The notes under the pieces: generated by a model
What the model saw: the letters and a program-made list of their open reading frames with translations, nothing else
The model's database searches: none
Told to the model about the DNA's origin: nothing
Source of the DNA: Chiridota heheva
Taxonomy: Eukaryota > Echinodermata > Holothuroidea > Apodida > Chiridotidae
Assembly: GCA_020152595.1 (NCBI GenBank)
Contig: JAIGNY010000088.1
Span: forward strand, 1,245,001 to 1,309,000
Direction of reading: 5' to 3'
DNA length: 64,000 nucleotides
Program-made: the position numbers and the translations under genes
Part shown: positions 1-64,000 of the stretch, in pieces
Numbering within the stretch: the stretch's first letter is position 1
Layout of the letters: each line of letters starts with the position of its first letter

Positions 1-3000
1 TTCTTTTTTTTTGCGCGTGACAGATATAAACGTTGCATTCATCATTTGGCCGATATTTGGACAAAAAAGGAAAAGAAAAATTGTTATACTGTATAGAATA
101 ATTTTTGTCCCTTTTTCCGAATAATGTGATCCTGAATTTTCCAATTTTTGTGAATCATGAATTCAATTTTCTCACTTTCTTGGCAAATTTAAAAAACTCC
201 GCAATAGAAACAAAATGATACTAGGTAGCGAAAACAAATTAAACAGCATGCTGGAATAAAAATCAGAAATGAAATGGCTGAGAATTTTCATCAGTGGCGT
301 AGCTAGACTGTTTTTAAGGAAATGTTGTGGATAATTTGCGGAAAACTTTCGGAATTTTCAGGAAAAAGTCGGGAATTTGGAGAAAAATCGGAAATTTGTT
401 AACTCTGTAAAATCGGTTTTCGAAAATGATGTGATCCTTTTCTCCAAGACAGCTGGTATACAACTGAATTCTTAAGATCGATCGCTTTTTAGGATTACCA
501 AAACAATCCAACATACTGAATTTCTATTGTGCAAAATTGGCAATTTTTGGAAATTTTCAGTCAGGGGGAAATTTTCCCTTCCCCCTTTAGCTACGCCACT
601 GGTTAAGACCACTTGAAGATTCGCCCCTGGACCCCACCAGAGGCCCATTAGCAGGTCAGACAACAAGGTCTCAAGTTTATTAGCTCATAAACTTTGCATT
701 GCGCCTATTTTTAAAAATATGCCTAAAACAGGTTTTCTTCAACTTGACATTATACTTTGTCAGTTTATTGCCAATCTTTTTTATTTTCTTGATTTGCAAC
801 TTCCTCGAGCACTTTGCAACCTTTTGAAAAGACGTTATATACATTTACATACATACACACATACAACCATATTAAATAATTGAAGGACAAATTACGAACG
901 ATACAAATTAAGGCCGAACAATTGAAAATGCAATTGAAAGTGTAAACGTTGTACTTTTGAAAAAGATTATGCTGATAATTCAACAAATTTGGACTTTATA
1001 CATTTAGATAATGATGATCAAACGTAGATTTGAATAAACCGAAAAGTAGACAAAAATCAAAATACTCAAAATAATTAGATTTAGTGTATGGGAAAAGTTT
1101 TAATGTCTAAAGTTGTCTAAAAAGCGCTAGAAATTGATTTAAATCGTAGATCGTCCTTGGGCTTCGCACCTTGAACCCAACAAGATACCCATAAGCAGAT
1201 AGGCAGCACAAGCCCAAGGCTGTAATTCTCCTTTGCAAAGAGCCCGGGGGATGAGGCCATACTTTTATTCCACAAAGAAGGGGACATTTTTCCACAGACT
1301 TATTTTCTTTAATTAGGCTGCCGAAAAGTGGGGGACATGTTTTCTGTTCCTTTTACGGAACTTACGGCCCTGCAAAGACCCTCTAAGTGTCTAACGCTTC
1401 ACACTCAGACGGTTACTGACATAAACCTTCTAAAAGATAGATTTCAAACTTATGGGCACCATTTTTTAGCTGTTATAAAAATAAAAATAAATGCTGTTTC
1501 TAACTTGTTATTAATCGTTCACATGTTCATTTTTTAAAAACATGTTTGCATACTTCATTCATATAAATTGATTATTACGGCTGCTCATTAATTCTTCAAC
1601 CATTTATTCTGAGTACACAATCTTATTTCCGTCATAAAAGGGTAAACCGACAGAGCGTCCCGGGAACTTAAACGTTCCCATGCTTACTTTTATCCGTTGT
1701 ACCTTTTATTATATTACACCAACACTTTGGTCCGTTCTCTCAGAGCAGCAGGGACTGATCTGCTGATGAGAGCTAAGATTAACCCTTTGTTTAACTTTTG
1801 TCTATCTTTTTTGTGTGTGCGTTTTGCGTCCACGTGCTTTAAGCGTGCATCCGATACAAGTAATATTTCAAAGTATATGGACAGGTAGAGATTTTGTCAT
1901 GAATATGTTCCTTTTAATATTCTGAACATTTCATTAACATACATCTATCAAAAATTTCCACTCGTTTCTGAGATATTAACGAAAAAGTGAAAAATTAAGC
2001 ACTAAGGAACGGCTGGACTTCCACTATTAAAATAAAGCGTGTGACGTAAGAATAAAGACACAGCGAGGCCTACAATGAATAACTTGCACAGTGTCACTTT
2101 GACCTAGGCTACTTCAAAATATCATTTTCATTGAATCAGACATCAGAATATCGCTTAATTAGCGATGCTATAACTATTTTAGGATATTTTCTTTCAGATA
2201 AACAGGAAATATCGACTCGAGTTCCGATCCATTGTTTCTTTATGATTGGCGAACCCCACTTGTTACGTTAGGCTATAAGTATTACTGTATGGTATACTGT
2301 AACTTTCACATAACGTTAGTGTTATACTGTCCTATCCTTACGTCACAAAATAAAAATACAATACAAAACGAAATAAGCGTACGTTTGGAGACCTAGAAAT
2401 AGCCAGATGATTTACATTTTGGGATCGATTTTGTGAGAAAGTGTTTGTAATGAGTGTTTATGAAGGGCATTTGTATCAATTTATGCAAAGTTGTTGCTAC
2501 CTATCCATATACCTTTAATTCACTCCCAATAGCCTGTACAAGCTACAATCTTGGATGAAACTCCTTGAAACACTTCGTAAAAATATTATGAACCTATTTG
2601 TCTATTCCAGATTATTCTCCACTTAAAATCGATCCTTATTCTCTCATTTCTTATTAATATATTTATTCTTATAAGACACTCGTAATTTCATTGAAGCTCC
2701 AGCATCTTTCTACCCTACCTCGTTATCTCACACCCTCCTCCCTCCCAATCCCTTTTAATGTTGATTATTGTTATTTTTTTTTTCCCTTTGAATTTAGGGT
2801 AAAAGCACCCAAGAAAACCGACATTAGCAAAGGGACTGGGTGGGGACTATTACTAAGTTAAAAATATGCAAAAGTAGATGATTAGGAAACATAACACTAA
2901 GTAAGTGTTTATATTTATGTAAACAAACAAACACAGAAACAAAACTCTAAATTGTTCCAACAAGTTTAACTAAGATAAGATGCCCTTTTTACTTACAGTA

Positions 3001-3044
3001 TAACTTCAACAAGTTAAAGATAACCTCTAACATTTATTTTTTAG
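1..3044 (+). other. Intronic or upstream sequence of the main gene
   Basis: No convincing exon on either strand apart from the TIR element at 292-601. Two C-rich patches (about 600-665 and 1150-1260) look like decayed fragments of one dispersed repeat family: both carry AGAT-CG-CC and CCATTAGCAG/CCATAAGCAG-like blocks. Short ORFs here have no recognisable motifs. Confidence 0.4.
292..601. mobile_element. Short TIR element (MITE), hAT-like termini
   Basis: The ends are perfect 14-bp inverted repeats, CAGTGGCGTAGCTA on the left and its reverse complement on the right, about 310 bp apart. CAGTGGCG termini are common in non-autonomous hAT-type elements. The flanking 8 bp (ATTTTCAT and GTTAAGAC) do not match, so the target duplication is lost or the class is different. 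There is no transposase. Confidence 0.6.
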
Positions 3045-61825
<58,781 letters not shown>

Positions 61826-64000
61826 GTAAGTTTTAACCTTCTTCTTAAAGTTTATTGGTCAATCAAGTTCATCTTACATGAAAGACGACAATACAAATTT
61901 TAAAAAGGGAAATACTGAGCTTCCCTTTGCTGCTGTGAAGCCAATATGTATTTAGTGATAGTCCGCAAAATCGTGGTTTTCGCCATAGACTTGTGTAAAA
62001 AGGGATTACAATTTTTTAATTTTTTATTTTTATAAATTTAATAAACTTGATTTATATTATTTTGGTCTAAGTTTGTTATTTACCTGAAACTCTGACTTTT
62101 GGTGTTAGTTGGGGCAATATGGTTTTACATGATGTCTTAATATGACCTATAATACAAAAGGTAAATAACATATTTGGACCAAAAAAATCACTCAGCCTTC
62201 TTCCTTTATGTATTTCTATGCAATAAAAGGTTTGCTGCATGATGACATGATTATTTACAACTAACATGGTCATCATTTTGCACCTTTTCTTTCATATGTC
62301 AACAACTAAACATACTCTGTAAAAAAAATGTTGTACTATATAGACTATAGATCTATATAGACTATAGATCTCAGTATATAGACTATAGATCTATATAGAC
62401 TATAAATTATAGATCCATATAGACTATAGATCTATATAGACTATAGATCTATAGATCTATATAGACTATAGATCTATATAGACTATAGATCTATATAGAC
62501 TATAGATCTATATAGACTATAGATCAATATAAACTATAGATCTATATAGACTATAGATCAATATTTATATTTAAACTATAGATTTATATAGATAAGACTC
62601 ACAGACTTTTTTAGACTTAAATCAATATAGACTATAGATCTATATAGACTATAAATCTATATAGACTAGATCTATATAGACTAGATCTGTATAGACTATA
62701 GATCTATACAGACTATATATCTATATAGACTATATATCTATATAGACTATAGATCTATATAGACTATAGATCTATATAGACTATATATTTATATAGACTA
62801 TAGATCTATATATATACTCACACTTTTTTTCATTATTCCATATGCCATGGTGCTTGTCACAGTTGTATGCTGTGACGTGCCTGGATTCGTTCAACAATTT
62901 AAATATTTCTTTCGGATTCAAAAAATGACATAAAAGTTTTTGTTTTACTTGCAGAGCTTGTGCAATCTATTATACCTCATGCAACATTACTGACGGGAAA
63001 ACAAAGAAGAAAAATACTATAACTAATGTACCCTATGGCCTACTGTATGCTGGCATTATAAAAAATTAAATATACCTAATAACCTAACCCAGGTAAACTA
63101 ATTGCTTCCAAACTGCAGTTTTCAAAGTATGACTTGCGGAAAGCAAAGAAAATTTTTGAGCTAGCTTTAAATCACATGTTCTGCTTCAGATAAGTATGCG
63201 TCCCTCATGGCAACGGTGCCTCTTTAAAATGGAACCATCTTCTCAAGTACAATAGTATCAGCCTGGAATTGAGCTGCATAAACTGGACCACCTTTTCTCA
63301 CAACAAAAAAAACACAAATTTCCAAAACTAACATCTGATAGATTGGCCTTCTCCTTTGTAATGTTTCAACAATCTTTTGGTCTCTGTGCCAGTCTGAAAA
63401 ATGAACTTAAAACTGTTGCCCTACGTCTTACTCAAATAACCCACCACAACCGTCTTAAACTGTCTGGTTCGTATCTGCCCAGAGTAATAGTAAACAACTA
63501 CTGTAGCACAGACAATATATGGATTAACCCACCACAAATTGCAATAGTTTGTATTTGATAAGAAATCATCTTGGAAAGGTCTATATAATGACAGAAAAAA
63601 AGTCCACCAAATTGATGTAGTGGAACATGTGAAAGTTGCATAAATTCAAAATGGCCACCATCATATACAGTAGGAAATTGAGAAGTTTTCCATAAATAAT
63701 GCTTTCCAGTTTGAATATATCAATTTATATTTACCTAACTGTACCACAACACAGTTGAGAAAGACCTTGATATGACAGAAAATACTTCTCAAAGATAAAC
63801 AACCCATGGAACACTACCTAATTTGCATAAATCCAAAATGACAGCCATCATATAAGCAAGTTCAGCAGTTCTCCCATATAATCATTTCCTGTGTCAAATA
63901 TTTCAATGTATTGTAAAGTGTATTGTAAACTGACTTGACTCCAACTTAGTCTAGAATGGCCCTTAATTGACAGGAAATAGTCTTCCAAAAATCAGCATGA
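61826..64000 (+). other. Intron sequence running off the right edge
   Basis: Beyond the 17-bp array, about 63560-63900 has two copies of a 188-bp repeat (GCATAAATTCAAAATGGCCA and a close variant). A candidate acceptor at 62955 would bring an immediate stop in phase. No further exon is supportable. Confidence 0.5.
62335..62812. repeat. 17-bp palindromic tandem array
   Basis: The unit is GACTATAGATCTATATA, about 28 copies with small indels. Each copy contains the self-complementary TATAGATCTATA. Confidence 0.93.

Noticed and set aside
62955-63028. Candidate next REJ exon after ACTTGCAG
   Set aside because: The required phase gives TAG at the junction; the open frame is in the wrong phase.

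Overview
The window is eukaryotic nuclear DNA from an animal. It has long introns, GT-AG exon boundaries, tRNA-derived SINEs, LINE fragments, short inverted-repeat transposons and many satellites, and it is AT-rich. The main gene belongs to the polycystin-1 / receptor-for-egg-jelly (PKD1/REJ) family: it has a WSC half-domain, PKD-like repeats and a REJ module. Together with the SINE types, this suggests a marine invertebrate, most likely an echinoderm (sea cucumber or sea urchin grade). The species is an inference, not something the sequence proves.

The plus strand is dominated by one huge gene that enters from the left and leaves on the right. I could place 16 exons: one at 3045-3256, then 15 from 25229-25369 through 61631-61825. 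From 25229 onward every splice junction has matching codon phase, giving about 2,300 residues. In order these are short N-terminal Ig/PKD-like exons (25-46 kb), a giant 4.4-kb exon (46742-51156) and three REJ-module exons that still lack their GAIN/GPS, PLAT and channel parts. The giant exon holds five tandem repeats of about 97 residues, three PKD-like domains, an unassigned middle region and the start of the REJ module. Two exons carry an apparent one-base loss, near 38590 and near 49042. A complete single-exon rhodopsin-class GPCR lies antisense inside an early intron (6732-7742).

From about 15.2 to 25.2 kb the sequence changes texture: homopolymer runs are stretched everywhere, ORFs are broken, and recognisable elements are smeared. 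It begins soon after a 440-bp TA microsatellite. I read it as low-quality, gap-filled consensus rather than biology. It probably hides several exons of the main gene, including a PKD domain near 20.4 kb.

The introns hold two copies of one RNase H-bearing LINE, one of them split by a SINE with a 48-bp target duplication. They also hold at least five TIR elements and more than ten tandem arrays. The most striking array, 57.8-59.6 kb, is about 63 copies of a 29-bp unit that contains a 3' splice site; its last copy is the real acceptor of a REJ exon.
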